A stretch of DNA of 64,000 nt from Alphaproteobacteria bacterium (GTDB lineage: Bacteria > Pseudomonadota > Alphaproteobacteria > Caulobacterales > Parvularculaceae). The position numbers and the translations under genes were made by a program. Location: the NCBI GenBank assembly GCA_030426465.1, contig JAUHYK010000010.1:1-64000 (forward strand), written 5' to 3'. Below the pieces are notes generated by a model. It saw nothing but the letters and a program-made list of their open reading frames with translations. It was not told the origin of the DNA and ran no database searches. Below are positions 17,376 through 26,784 of the stretch, in pieces (the first letter of the stretch is position 1; each line of letters opens with the position of its first letter).

Positions 17376-18661
17376 TGCAACAACGCGAAGCCCATACGCC
17401 TTCCTATTACGCGGCGAGCGCGCACACTGCGCCTGAACGCCCGGCGTTAAACGACCATCTTGAAGCGGACGTCGCGATTGTCGGCGGCGGCTTTACGGGC
17501 GTTGCCTCCGCTTTGTCGCTTGCAGAGCGTGGATATTCAGTCGTCTTGCTGGAAGCAAACCGCATTGGCTGGGGCGCTTCAGGCCGCAATGGCGGACAAG
17601 TGCTGGCGGGCTGGTCCGGCGAAGGCGAACTGGTCAAACAACTGGGCCCGAAGGCCGAAGAGTTTTTGTGGAAGACGCGTTATCTCGGCAATGAGATCGT
17701 CGAAGCCCGCATCCAGAAATACGATATAAAATGCGATTATGTGCATGGCGCGGCGACCGTCGCGTTCAACAATGCGCAGATGAAAAGCCTTGAGGAAGAA
17801 TACGCCGATTGCGTCGCGCACGGGTTTGGCGATGTCATGGCGCTTGTTGACGGCCCGGGCCTGCGCCAGCATGTGGCGACGGACGCCTATATTGGCGGGC
17901 TTGTCGACCGTCGCGGCGCCCATTGTCATCCGCTTAATCTTGTCATTGGTGAAGCGGATGCGGCGGAACGCAATGGCGTGAAAATTTTCGAGGCGACGCA
18001 CATTACAAAAATTGATCACGGCGCGTCGCCTACTGTTCACACCGACAATGGAAGCGTCAAAGCAAAGCATGTGATCCTTGCGGGGAACGCCTATCACACG
18101 CTTGAAAGCAAAAAACTGCATGGGTTGATGCTTCCTGCGAAGACCTATGTCATCGCAACAGAACCGCTCGGCGAAGAGCTCGCCCACGAATTGCTGCCTG
18201 ACAATCTGGCGATCTGCGATTCCAACTGGGTGCTCGATTATTTCCGGCTCACCGGCGACAACCGGCTTCTATTCGGCGGGCGCTGCACATATTCCAATCG
18301 CGACATTGGCGATATTGCGGGCGAGTTGGGGCCGCGCATGCGCAAGATTTTTCCGCAACTTGAAAAGACGAAAGTCGATTACGCCTGGGGCGGCGTCATC
18401 GGCATTCCCCTAAACCGCGTGCCGCTGATCGGGAAAGTCAGCGATAGTGTTTTCTATGCGCAAGGTTATGCCGGCCATGGCGTTAATTGCGGTCACATTG
18501 TCGGAGAAATGTTCACCGATGCGATCCGCGGCAAGGAAACCGGCGTCGATCTGTTCGATGCAACGCGTCATTTTCGTATCCCCGCCGCCGATACGATCGG
18601 CGGCCCCATGCTGGCGCTCGGCATGACATGGTACCGGATGCGCGACGCACTCGGCATTTAG
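17375..18661 (+). CDS. puuB: PuuB-like gamma-glutamylpolyamine FAD oxidase
   Basis: A 428-aa DAO-type flavoprotein. The ATG at 17375 overlaps the previous stop as TGATG; an in-frame TTG lies one codon earlier. The N-terminal Rossmann motif VAIVGGGFTGVASALSLAERG binds FAD and is followed by WGASGRNGGQVLAGW, usual for gamma-glutamylputrescine oxidase. The C-terminal GYAGHGVNCGHIVGEMF is the second flavin region. The enzyme oxidises the free amine of a gamma-glutamylpolyamine to the aldehyde, releasing ammonia and peroxide, and so feeds PuuC. It is the last gene of the plus-strand operon and overlaps the convergent ccoS by 4 nt. No PuuD hydrolase is present in the window. Confidence 0.9.
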   Translation: MQQREAHTPSYYAASAHTAPERPALNDHLEADVAIVGGGFTGVASALSLAERGYSVVLLEANRIGWGASGRNGGQVLAGWSGEGELVKQLGPKAEEFLWKTRYLGNEIVEARIQKYDIKCDYVHGAATVAFNNAQMKSLEEEYADCVAHGFGDVMALVDGPGLRQHVATDAYIGGLVDRRGAHCHPLNLVIGEADAAERNGVKIFEATHITKIDHGASPTVHTDNGSVKAKHVILAGNAYHTLESKKLHGLMLPAKTYVIATEPLGEELAHELLPDNLAICDSNWVLDYFRLTGDNRLLFGGRCTYSNRDIGDIAGELGPRMRKIFPQLEKTKVDYAWGGVIGIPLNRVPLIGKVSDSVFYAQGYAGHGVNCGHIVGEMFTDAIRGKETGVDLFDATRHFRIPAADTIGGPMLALGMTWYRMRDALGI

Positions 18662-18825
18662 TTTTTCGCTGGGCTGTCCTCGTCGAGATCGTCGTCGAGC
18701 AGAATGCGCTCGGCCGCGCCATCAAGGTCTTCATACTGACCGGCCTTCACCGACCAAAAAAAAGCAAGCAGCGCGCCGCCGCCCATGAAGAGCGCAATGG
18801 GAATAAGATAAAGCAGCGCGCTCAT
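18658..18825 (-). CDS. ccoS: CcoS cbb3 oxidase maturation protein
   Basis: A 55-aa gene. The product begins MSALLYLIPIALFMGGGALL, a single membrane segment (about residues 4-25) followed by FFWSVKAGQYEDLDGAAERIL and an acidic tail. This is the typical size and pattern of CcoS/FixS, needed for cofactor insertion into the cbb3 oxidase. Its ATG overlaps the stop of ccoI by 4 nt, the usual final place in the ccoGHIS run. Its stop overlaps the convergent puuB gene. Confidence 0.92.
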   Translation of the reverse strand: MSALLYLIPIALFMGGGALLAFFWSVKAGQYEDLDGAAERILLDDDLDEDSPAKN

Positions 18826-21077
18826 ACTTCCATCTCCACCGCTCGGGCGTTCTTCGTTTTCATTCTGAGCGCATTGAGCGTCACGATGACGGACGAGCCC
18901 GACATGGCGAGCGCGGCGATCAGCGGCGTTACAAAACCAAACACAGCGAGCGGAATCGCACAGGCGTTATAGAGCGCTGCGAAGCCAAAATTTTCAAGAA
19001 CCCGTTTGCGCGCCTGTTTGGCGACATCAAAGGCGGTCAGCACGGGCGTCATACTGTCGCCCTGAAACACGAAATCCGCCGCCGCCTGACTCGCGTCCGC
19101 CGCCGTGCCTGGCGAGAGTGAAGCGTGGGCCGCGGCGAGCGCCGGGGCGTCGTTCAGGCCGTCACCAACCATGGCGGTTTTAACGCCCTTGTCGGCAAGT
19201 TCTTTCAGGCGGCCAATTTTATCCGCAGGCGTCATTTCTGCGCGCCATGCAGTAAGACCCGCCGCCTCGGCGATGCGCGCCGCCGGCGCCTTGCGGTCGC
19301 CGGTGAGCATCTCCGATGCGATTCCGCGATGATCGAGGGCGGCGATGGTCGCCGCCGCTTCGCTGCGCAAACTGTCTTCGAACAAGAACCGCACCGGCGC
19401 CGTGTCGCCGAGTTTGAACCAGGCCTCACTGACCGCATTGTCGCCGTCGCTTGTCGCGCCGACCCAGTCCGCGCGGCCAAAGCGCGCCTTGACGCCATTG
19501 ATGACGCCTTCGACACCATAGCCCGGCGCATCATGAACATCCTCAGCGAGTTTTCCCGCGCCCGCCGCCATGACAACGGCGCGGGCCAGCGGATGACGGC
19601 TGGCGCGCGCAAGGCTCGCGGCCAGCATCAGCGTCTCGTCCGAAATTTCATCGCGATTGGACAGGCGCATACGGCCCAGCGTCAGCGTGCCGGTCTTGTC
19701 GAAAACAAAGGCGTCAACTTCCGCCAGCCGCTCAAGCGCATCGCCGGATTTTACCAGCACGCCTTCCTTGAAGAGGCGTCCCGTCGCCACAACCTGCACC
19801 GCCGGCGCGGCAAGCCCCAGCGCGCAGGGGCAAGTGATAATCAACACAGCTATTGCGTTCATGGCGGCGACACGCAAAGAGGCGTCGCCAATCACCAGCC
19901 AGCCGATAAAGGTCGCCAGCGCCAGCGTGTGCACCACCGGTACGTAAAGCGCCGCAGCGCGGTCGGCGAGGCGCACATATTTGCTCTTGCCCTGTTCGCC
20001 CGCTTCAATGAGACGCGTGAGATCGGCGATCAATGAATCTTCGGCGCGCGCGGTCGCACGCATGACGAGGCGCGACGACATATTAAGAACGCCGGAATAA
20101 AGCGTGTCGCCTGTTTTCATATGCGCCGGGGCGCTCTCACCGGTGACGAGCGAAACATCAACTTCCGAGGCGCCCTCTTCAACAATTCCGTTCACCGGCG
20201 CGCGGTCGCCCGGCGACAGGAGGATGCGGTCTTCCGGATTGATGTCGCGCGCAGAGACCGCCTCGAGCGTGCCGTCGCTTTTGAGCCGGCTCGCTGTCGT
20301 CGCCTGCAACGCCAGCAAGCTTTGCGCCGCCTCGCGCGCTTTGGCGCGCAATCGATGATCAAGAAAGCGCCCGATCAACAGGAAGAACAGCAGCATCACC
20401 GCCGCATCGAAGTAGGCTTCCGTGCCGTGATTGAGGGTTTCGAACACCGAAATGCCAAGCGACAACAGAACGGCCAGCGAAATCGGCACGTCCATATTCG
20501 CGCCGCCCTTGCGAAGGGCGCTCCAGGCCGACCTGAAAAACGGACGGCCCGCAAACATTGCGGCGGGGATCGCGATCATGCCTGAGATCCAGTGCATCAT
20601 CATCATTGTCGCCGGGCCCATCTCGCCGCCCGCGCCGGCCCAGACAGCGACGGAGAGCAACATGATGTTCGCCATGGCGAACCCAGCAACGGCGAGACAG
20701 CGCAGAAGGAACTTTCCTTCCGCGTCATTTTCCTGAACCGCCGCCTGCGGGTCGAACGGCGCGGCACGGTAGCCAAGATCGGAAATTTTTTCGGTGATGT
20801 CGCGGGGGCGGATCCCCTCGCCGCGCCATGAAATGGCGAGCTTGCCGGTCGATAAATTCAGTCGCGCATTCTCAACCCCGGGCAACGCATTCAGGCCACC
20901 CTCGATTTTGGAAATGCAGCCGCCGCATTTGGCGCCATAGACAGAAAGTTCAAGTGCGCGGGCGCCGTCTTTTGTCCGGCGTACGAAGGGCGCAGGATCA
21001 ATCACCCCGGCGTCGGCGGCCGGTTCGAGGCCGCTGGGGCATCCGGCTGCCTGATCCAGAGTGTCAGTCACGCTCAT
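18822..21077 (-). CDS. ccoI: CcoI copper-transporting P1B-type ATPase
   Basis: A 751-aa heavy-metal P-type ATPase. An N-terminal metal-binding domain carries GAKCGGCISK (Cys51, Cys54). The core has eight membrane segments with the CPC motif (Cys416, Cys418), the phosphorylation site DKTGTLT (Asp460) and the hinge GDGLNDAPAL. CcoI/FixI pumps copper for assembly of the CuB centre in CcoN. It overlaps ccoH (4 nt) and ccoS (4 nt), so translation is coupled through the assembly genes. The N-terminal region (CPSGLEP) holds an extra cysteine before the metal domain. The neighbourhood makes CcoI, rather than general copper export, the firm call. Confidence 0.95.
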   Translation of the reverse strand: MSVTDTLDQAAGCPSGLEPAADAGVIDPAPFVRRTKDGARALELSVYGAKCGGCISKIEGGLNALPGVENARLNLSTGKLAISWRGEGIRPRDITEKISDLGYRAAPFDPQAAVQENDAEGKFLLRCLAVAGFAMANIMLLSVAVWAGAGGEMGPATMMMMHWISGMIAIPAAMFAGRPFFRSAWSALRKGGANMDVPISLAVLLSLGISVFETLNHGTEAYFDAAVMLLFFLLIGRFLDHRLRAKAREAAQSLLALQATTASRLKSDGTLEAVSARDINPEDRILLSPGDRAPVNGIVEEGASEVDVSLVTGESAPAHMKTGDTLYSGVLNMSSRLVMRATARAEDSLIADLTRLIEAGEQGKSKYVRLADRAAALYVPVVHTLALATFIGWLVIGDASLRVAAMNAIAVLIITCPCALGLAAPAVQVVATGRLFKEGVLVKSGDALERLAEVDAFVFDKTGTLTLGRMRLSNRDEISDETLMLAASLARASRHPLARAVVMAAGAGKLAEDVHDAPGYGVEGVINGVKARFGRADWVGATSDGDNAVSEAWFKLGDTAPVRFLFEDSLRSEAAATIAALDHRGIASEMLTGDRKAPAARIAEAAGLTAWRAEMTPADKIGRLKELADKGVKTAMVGDGLNDAPALAAAHASLSPGTAADASQAAADFVFQGDSMTPVLTAFDVAKQARKRVLENFGFAALYNACAIPLAVFGFVTPLIAALAMSGSSVIVTLNALRMKTKNARAVEMEV

Positions 21078-21571
21078 GGCGCGATAATCCTCGCTTCAAT
21101 ATCGAAGGTCTCGCCAACATTGTTCTCGGCGCGCAACGCCATATCCCAAGCGCCAGCGCCGAACGCGGCGACCTCCGCTTCATATAGTCCCTCACCCAGT
21201 GGATTAAAGGCAAGGGGTTGATCATCTTCGCTATGCGCAGGCCGCTTGAGGACGCCCGTGAGGGCGAGGCTGGTCAGCGCTGTCTCGTTCTTCGCCATAT
21301 GGATGACAATACGGCCGGTTTCGCCTTCGCGGACGACCTCGGCCACTTCCGCGGTCCACCCAAGGCGGCTTTGGACGGCGCGTTCGGCTAGGGCGTCATT
21401 ATAATGAAGCCCCTGAAAATAAGACTTTTCCTCGGAAACGCCCGGAAAAGTCCGCACCGCCGCGCGGATGAAAATCACATTGGCAATGAGCATGACCCCA
21501 AAAAAAGCAACAACCATCAGCAACACATGCCGGCCTGTCAGCTTGCCTTTGATGTTGTCCTGTTGGGGCAT
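21074..21571 (-). CDS. ccoH: CcoH cbb3 oxidase assembly protein
   Basis: A 165-aa protein with a short cytosolic N-terminus, one membrane segment at about residues 14-36 (VLLMVVAFFGVMLIANVIFI) and a periplasmic beta-rich domain. The motif SYFQGLHYNDALA is characteristic of FixH/CcoH. It acts in assembly and stabilisation of the cbb3 oxidase together with CcoG and CcoI. It overlaps ccoI by 4 nt, and its start touches the ccoG stop by one base. Confidence 0.92.
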   Translation of the reverse strand: MPQQDNIKGKLTGRHVLLMVVAFFGVMLIANVIFIRAAVRTFPGVSEEKSYFQGLHYNDALAERAVQSRLGWTAEVAEVVREGETGRIVIHMAKNETALTSLALTGVLKRPAHSEDDQPLAFNPLGEGLYEAEVAAFGAGAWDMALRAENNVGETFDIEARIIAP

Positions 21572-23061
21572 TACTCCCTCCCGGCCATGAAGACGGTGGG
21601 ATTGAGCACTTCTTCACCTGTGTCCGGGTCGAGAACGCGAACGATCACCGGGATTGAAGCGCCATGGGCTGCGCCCGGAGGCATCGTCGCAAAAATGCGC
21701 ACGGACCGTACGGTGTCGCCGGGCGCATCCAGCGTAACGGTCGCGCCTTCGGCTTTTTCACCCACGGCGCCCACGACCATGCCGTCAGGGCCTTCGACGG
21801 TGATTTTGAGATCGCGCGTATAGTTTTCACGGTTCACAATTTTCACCGTATAGGCGTTACGAATGGAACCGTCTGACATCAGGATAAAGGGCGGCGTGCG
21901 ATCGCGCAGGACATTGACCACCATGGTCGCCTGTGTCGACAGACCATAGATCATCAACGCGCAAACAAAGGCCAGCACGGACCCGTAAAGAATGGTGCGC
22001 GGGCGCAGCAGCTTCACAGTAGGCTTCTCGCCAGCCTGGCGGCGCGCGATATTTGCGTCGGTGTCATAGGCGATCAGTCCGGTCGGACGGCCGACCTTTT
22101 TCATAATGTCGTCGCAAGCGTCGATACAAAGCGCGCAATTGATGCATTCGAGCTGCGCCCCGTCGCGAATATCGATGCCCATGGGACAGGAAATGACGCA
22201 GGCCCGGCAGGAAACGCAGTCGCCCCGTCCGTCCCATGTATCGCCCTTCTTGTGGGCGCCGCGCGGTTCGCCGCGATCGACTTTATAAGTGACTTCCAGC
22301 GTCTCTTCATCGGTCAGCGCCGCCTGAATGCGCGGCCACGGGCACATATAGGTGCATACCTGTTCACGCATGGAGCCGGCGAAAATATAGGTCGTCAGCG
22401 TCAAGAGCGCGAAGAAGAAATAGGAGGTGAACGGCGCATCGCCTCTGAAAAAATCACGCGCGAGCGACGGCGCGTCGTGGAAATACAAAATCCACGCCCC
22501 GCCTGTCGCCATACCGATCAAAATCCAGATCACATGTTTACTGACCCGCTTGCGGATTTTATCCGCCGTCCAAGGCGCCTTGGCGAGTTTCATGCGCGCA
22601 TTGCGGTCGCCTTCGATCTTGCGCTCAACCCAGACATAAAGATCTGTCCACACAGTTTGCGGGCAGGAATAGCCGCACCAGATCCTTCCGAACAGCGCCG
22701 TCGCCAGAAACAAAGATAACGCGGCGATGATCAGCACGCCGGTCAGGAAATAAAGCTGGTCGGGCCAAATCTCGATAAAGAAGAAATAAAACCGGCGCCC
22801 TGCAAAATCAGCCAGCACCGCCTGGTCAGGCTCGCCCGGCCCGCGCGGCCAGCGGATCCATGGCGTGATATAATAGACGCCGAGGGTCAGCGCCATGATG
22901 ATCCATTTGAGATTGCGGAACGCGCCTTTGACGCGCTTCGGATAAATCGGTTCACGCGCTTTATAAAGCGTGCGTGTGCCGGCGGCGTTGACCGCCTCGA
23001 CCTCATGACGCACCACGCCGCCGCTGAGTTCAGACGACGGCGCGGGATCTGTTACTGACAT
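21571..23061 (-). CDS. ccoG: CcoG (FixG) iron-sulfur membrane protein
   Basis: A 496-aa polytopic protein. After several N-terminal membrane segments, with GRIWCGYSCPQTVWTDLY, comes a double 4Fe-4S ferredoxin domain (CVSCRACVISCPMGID and CINCALCIDACDDIM) at about residues 260-310. A last membrane segment and an immunoglobulin-like C-terminal domain follow. FixG/CcoG is a cupric reductase involved in copper supply for cbb3 oxidase maturation. It is the first gene of the assembly half of the operon and follows ccoP by 18 nt with no terminator seen. Confidence 0.95.
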   Translation of the reverse strand: MSVTDPAPSSELSGGVVRHEVEAVNAAGTRTLYKAREPIYPKRVKGAFRNLKWIIMALTLGVYYITPWIRWPRGPGEPDQAVLADFAGRRFYFFFIEIWPDQLYFLTGVLIIAALSLFLATALFGRIWCGYSCPQTVWTDLYVWVERKIEGDRNARMKLAKAPWTADKIRKRVSKHVIWILIGMATGGAWILYFHDAPSLARDFFRGDAPFTSYFFFALLTLTTYIFAGSMREQVCTYMCPWPRIQAALTDEETLEVTYKVDRGEPRGAHKKGDTWDGRGDCVSCRACVISCPMGIDIRDGAQLECINCALCIDACDDIMKKVGRPTGLIAYDTDANIARRQAGEKPTVKLLRPRTILYGSVLAFVCALMIYGLSTQATMVVNVLRDRTPPFILMSDGSIRNAYTVKIVNRENYTRDLKITVEGPDGMVVGAVGEKAEGATVTLDAPGDTVRSVRIFATMPPGAAHGASIPVIVRVLDPDTGEEVLNPTVFMAGRE

Positions 23062-23079
23062 TTTCCTGCCTTCAGGCGG

Positions 23080-23949
23080 CTACTCGCCGCCGCCAAGTGA
23101 GTGCACATAAACAGCAAGGGCGAGGATTTCTTCTTCGCTCAACCGCCCTTCCCAAGTGGGCATGACGCCGCCGCGGCCATTCCAGAGAGTTTCACGGATC
23201 GTCATCGCATCCCCACCATAAAGCCATATGGGGTCAGTCAGGTTGGGTGCGCCCTGCGACTGATCGCCCTTGCCTTCAGCGCCATGGCATTGAACGCATT
23301 GCACCTGAAACACCGGCGCCGCGCGCATTGCAGCCGCCTCATCATGCTCCTGGCCCGAAAGGCTGCGCACATAATGGACAAGGTCGTCCACCGTCTCACG
23401 CGGCAACAGCCCGCCTGCGCCATAAGCCTGCATCAGGGAAAGATGCGCCTCTGCATGATCGGAACGAATGCCATAGCGGATGGTCTGGCGAATATCTTCC
23501 AGCTTCCCGCCCCATAGCCAGTCATCGTCATTGAGGTTCGGATAGCCCTTGAACCCCTGCCCGCCTGCGCCATGACAGGTGGCGCAGTTATCGCCAAAGA
23601 GGGACTCACCGGCGGCGAGCGCGAAAGCCTGAAGATCGGGATCGTTCTCGATCGCCTGCATGTTCGGCGCGGTCAGAAGGCGCCGTGTGGCGTCGGCGCG
23701 TTGGGCGTCAAGCTCGGCGACCGCGACCTCAACATTTGCGCGCTCGGAATGATTGCGCGTGCCCTTGAGATAACCGCTGATGCCCGGCCATGACGGCATC
23801 ACCACCCAATAGCCGATCGCCCAGACAATGCTGATATACCAGACGATCAGCCACCAACGCGGCAGCGGGTTGTTCAATTCCCTGATGTCGTCCCAGGAAT
23901 GGCCCGTGGTTTCGACGCCAGTCGTCTCGTCGATTTCCTTATCTGACAT
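23080..23949 (-). CDS. ccoP: CcoP dihaem subunit of cbb3 oxidase
   Basis: About 289 aa. I chose ATG 23949 because GAGGA lies at proper spacing; earlier in-frame starts lack one. The start overlaps the ccoQ gene by 11 nt. One membrane anchor (about residues 32-51) is followed by two cytochrome c domains with haem motifs CATCH (Cys122-His126) and CVQCH (Cys218-His222) and later methionine ligands. CcoP carries electrons from the periplasmic cytochrome pool to CcoO and CcoN. Standard length and motifs, no anomaly. Confidence 0.94.
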   Translation of the reverse strand: MSDKEIDETTGVETTGHSWDDIRELNNPLPRWWLIVWYISIVWAIGYWVVMPSWPGISGYLKGTRNHSERANVEVAVAELDAQRADATRRLLTAPNMQAIENDPDLQAFALAAGESLFGDNCATCHGAGGQGFKGYPNLNDDDWLWGGKLEDIRQTIRYGIRSDHAEAHLSLMQAYGAGGLLPRETVDDLVHYVRSLSGQEHDEAAAMRAAPVFQVQCVQCHGAEGKGDQSQGAPNLTDPIWLYGGDAMTIRETLWNGRGGVMPTWEGRLSEEEILALAVYVHSLGGGE

Positions 23950-24103
23950 CGCCATCTTCCTCATCTTCAAGCGGAATTCGCTTGGCCTCGTCGAATTTTT
24001 TCTTGTTGCCCGGCGCCAGTGCGTAAATCAGCACCAGCACGAAGGCGATAATGAACAGAATAAGCCCGCCGGTTTGTGCAAAGGATGAAAGTTTTTCATA
24101 CAT
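23939..24103 (-). CDS. ccoQ: CcoQ small subunit of cbb3 oxidase
   Basis: A 54-aa gene between ccoO and ccoP. The product starts MYEKLSSFAQTGGLILF, has one membrane segment (about residues 11-31) and a cytosolic tail with APGNKKKFDEAKRIPLED, a common CcoQ/FixQ C-terminal pattern. It stabilises the association of CcoP with the CcoNO core. It starts about 10 nt after the ccoO stop and overlaps ccoP. Confidence 0.92.
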   Translation of the reverse strand: MYEKLSSFAQTGGLILFIIAFVLVLIYALAPGNKKKFDEAKRIPLEDEEDGDVR

Positions 24104-24112
24104 CACACACCC

Positions 24113-24841
24113 CTATCGGTAATTCTCTTCGGCCTTGTAGGTCTCGAAATCGACCATCGTGCCGAGAATCTGCATGTACGCGATCAGCGCATCCATTTCT
24201 GTGATCGTGCGCGGATCGCCGTCGAAATCGCGCACCTGCGCTTTGGGATAACGGGCCATGAAGGCGTCATAGTCATCCGCGAAAGGATCGAGCTGGGTCT
24301 GAATGTCAGATTTTGCGTTCTCGATCATCTCATCCGTATAGGGAACGCCCACAGCGCGCAGCGCCTTCAGGTCAGCCTCAATATGTTCGAAATCAAGGTG
24401 CTTCTCGGCGAGAAACTTGTAGGGCGGCATAACGGATTCCGGCACGAGGCTGCGCGGATCAATCATATGCTGGCGGTGCCATTCATCTGAATATTTTCCG
24501 CCAACACGCGCGAGATCGGGTCCGGTCCGTTTTGAGCCCCACTGGAACGGGTGGTCATACATGCTCTCGGCCGCGAGGGAATAATGGCCGTAGCGCTCGA
24601 CCTCATCACGCAAGGGACGCACCTGCTGACTATGGCACAGATAGCAGCCTTCGCGGATATAGATGTTGCGGCCTTTCTGTTCGAGCGGTGAATAGGGCCG
24701 AACCCCTTCCACCTTCTCGATTGTCGATTCGAGGTAGAACAGCGGCGCGATTTCGACGACGCCCCCGATCGCGACGACGACAAGGATCGCGGTTGTGAGA
24801 AGCCAGCCGTGCTTTTCAAGAAGTTCGTGACGGTTCAGCAT
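24113..24841 (-). CDS. ccoO: CcoO monohaem subunit of cbb3 oxidase
   Basis: About 242 aa starting at ATG 24841 behind a GGGAGA ribosome site (longer in-frame extension rejected). One membrane segment at residues 13-33 is followed by a periplasmic cytochrome c domain with CYLCH (Cys66-His70) and the family motif [15 protein letters not shown]. It relays electrons from CcoP to the haem-copper centre of CcoN. Ten nt separate it from ccoN. Confidence 0.95.
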   Translation of the reverse strand: MLNRHELLEKHGWLLTTAILVVVAIGGVVEIAPLFYLESTIEKVEGVRPYSPLEQKGRNIYIREGCYLCHSQQVRPLRDEVERYGHYSLAAESMYDHPFQWGSKRTGPDLARVGGKYSDEWHRQHMIDPRSLVPESVMPPYKFLAEKHLDFEHIEADLKALRAVGVPYTDEMIENAKSDIQTQLDPFADDYDAFMARYPKAQVRDFDGDPRTITEMDALIAYMQILGTMVDFETYKAEENYR

Positions 24842-24851
24842 TGAAATCTCC

Positions 24852-26498
24852 CTATTCCGCCAGCGCAGGTTGCGGCGCCATGTAGGGCCGTTTCTCGCCA
24901 ACGCGCAGATCGCCGCGCGCCGTCCGCCAGAGATTGTAAGCCATGATAAGCGCGCCGATCAGGAACAAGGTCCCGCCGGTTCCCCGGATGATGTAATAGG
25001 GATGCATCGCCTCCACCGTTTCCACAAAGGAGAACTCAAGGAAACCGAAGGCGTTATAAGCGCGCCACATGAGGCCTTGCATGATCCCCGACACCCACAT
25101 CGAGGTGATGTAGAGAACGATGCCGATGGTCGAGATCCAGAAATGCCACTCAACGAGTGCGCGACTGTATAGGTCCTTGCGCTTCCACAGCCACGGCACG
25201 AGACAATAAAGCGCGCCGAAAGAAATGTAGCCAACCCAGCCAAGCGCGCCGGAATGCACATGCCCGATGGTCCAGTCGGTGTAATGGGACAGAGAGTTCA
25301 CCGCGCGCACCGACATCACCGGACCTTCAAAGGTCGACATCCCGTAAAACGCGACGGACACAACCATCATCCGCAACACCGGATCGGTGCGCAGCTTGTC
25401 CCAGGCGCCGGACAGCGTCATCAGGCCGTTGATCATCCCGCCCCAGGACGGCATCCACAGCATGATCGAAAAGGTCATGCCCAGCGTCTGCGCCCATTCC
25501 GGCAGCGCCGTATAATGGAGATGGTGCGGGCCCGCCCAGATATAGATAAAGATCAGCGACCAGAAGTGAACAATCGAGAGTCGGTAGGAATAAACCGGCC
25601 GCTCCGCCCGCTTCGGAATGAAATAGTACATGATGGCGAGGAAGCCCGTGGTGAGGAAGAAGCCCACTGCGTTATGGCCATACCACCACTGGGTCAGCGC
25701 ATCCTGCACGCCTGCGAACAGGGAGTAACTTTTCGATCCCGCAATCGACACCGGTATCGCGAGATTGTTGACGATGTGCAGCATTGCGATGGTGACGATG
25801 AAAGAAAGGTAGAACCAGTTCGCAACATAGATGTGCGGTTCTTTGCGCTTCCAGATGGTGCCCAGAAATGTGAGCAGGTAAACCACCCAGACAATGGTCA
25901 GCCATAGATCGGCGTACCATTCCGGCTCGGCATATTCGCGCGACTGGGTGACGCCCGAAAGATATCCGGTCGCTGCGATAACGATGAAAAGCTGATAGCC
26001 CCAGAACACAAACCATGGCGCCAGCCCGCCCGCGAGGCGCGCACGGCAAGTGCGCTGCACCACGTAGAACGAAGTCGCGATCAGGACGTTGCCGCCAAAC
26101 GCGAAAATCACCGCCGAGGTGTGTAAGGGCCGCAACCGTCCGAAATTCGTCCAGCCGAGCTGGTCAAAATAAAGAATATTCGGAAAGGCGAGCTGAAAGG
26201 CGATAATAACGCCCACCAGAAAACCGGCGACGCCCCAAAAAGTCGATGCGAACACGCCCGCCTTGACCACCGCCGTTTGATACCCGGTCTCATCCGCCGG
26301 CGGTTTGGTCGCATACATCACAAGACCGAAAAGACCGGCGATGAAAGCGAGAATAAAGACATAGGCGTGAAACGACATCAGCGGATCGATGGCGCGCGCG
26401 GCGACAAAGAGCCAATAAAAAACGCCAATGCCAAGCGCGAGCGCGATCAGCATTCCGTCCGTGCCGAGACCGCGTTGGGCGACGCGAGTGTGAGCCAT
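24852..26498 (-). CDS. ccoN: CcoN catalytic subunit of cbb3 oxidase
   Basis: About 548 aa from ATG 26498, preceded by GGGGAA; the upstream in-frame extension lacks homology. It is a haem-copper oxidase subunit I with about 12 membrane segments. Copper and haem ligands are visible in [29 protein letters not shown] and [17 protein letters not shown]. It reduces oxygen to water with high affinity and pumps protons at low oxygen. It is the first gene of the eight-gene ccoNOQPGHIS run and is preceded by a perfect FNR/FixK box, so microaerobic induction is expected. Confidence 0.96.
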   Translation of the reverse strand: MAHTRVAQRGLGTDGMLIALALGIGVFYWLFVAARAIDPLMSFHAYVFILAFIAGLFGLVMYATKPPADETGYQTAVVKAGVFASTFWGVAGFLVGVIIAFQLAFPNILYFDQLGWTNFGRLRPLHTSAVIFAFGGNVLIATSFYVVQRTCRARLAGGLAPWFVFWGYQLFIVIAATGYLSGVTQSREYAEPEWYADLWLTIVWVVYLLTFLGTIWKRKEPHIYVANWFYLSFIVTIAMLHIVNNLAIPVSIAGSKSYSLFAGVQDALTQWWYGHNAVGFFLTTGFLAIMYYFIPKRAERPVYSYRLSIVHFWSLIFIYIWAGPHHLHYTALPEWAQTLGMTFSIMLWMPSWGGMINGLMTLSGAWDKLRTDPVLRMMVVSVAFYGMSTFEGPVMSVRAVNSLSHYTDWTIGHVHSGALGWVGYISFGALYCLVPWLWKRKDLYSRALVEWHFWISTIGIVLYITSMWVSGIMQGLMWRAYNAFGFLEFSFVETVEAMHPYYIIRGTGGTLFLIGALIMAYNLWRTARGDLRVGEKRPYMAPQPALAE

Positions 26499-26591
26499 AT
26501 TGTTCCCCGTCGAATTTGCGCCGGAAATAGCGCGAAAGGTGTGAGCGGGCCAAGTGACGCGACGCGCCCTTCGATAATCCCGCATGCAATG

Positions 26592-26597
26592 AATCTA
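26592..26597 (-). promoter_or_regulatory. Possible -10 element of the ccoN promoter
   Basis: On the minus strand TAGATT lies where a -10 element is expected if the FNR/FixK box is centred near -41 to -45 relative to the transcript start. The match to TATAAT is four of six, so the call rests mostly on spacing. Confidence 0.35.
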
Positions 26598-26623
26598 GAT
26601 GAAGATTCAAACACATTTTAGGG

Positions 26624-26637
26624 TTGATTGAGATCAA
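26624..26637. promoter_or_regulatory. FNR/FixK binding site (anaerobox)
   Basis: TTGATTGAGATCAA is a perfect match to the TTGAT-N4-ATCAA consensus of FNR, Anr and FixK regulators. It lies between the divergent ccoN and fixL genes, 126-139 bp upstream of the ccoN start codon. The FixK-type regulator at 28656-29336 has recognition-helix residues fitting this site. Confidence 0.88.
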
Positions 26638-26784
26638 GAGACCCTGCTTTTCTTCGCATCTGCGACAAAATGAGCAACCGCGCAGGGGCCCACCCCCGCC
26701 TATCTTCAAAAAGAGCGTCGCTTGAAGCGCCATTTGTTAACGAATCAACCACGGATGACCCCCATGACGGGACAGGGCGACAAG

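Noticed and set aside
26722..26784. N-terminal extension of FixL from TTG 26722
   Set aside because: No ribosome site, and the PAS domain starts right after ATG 26785.
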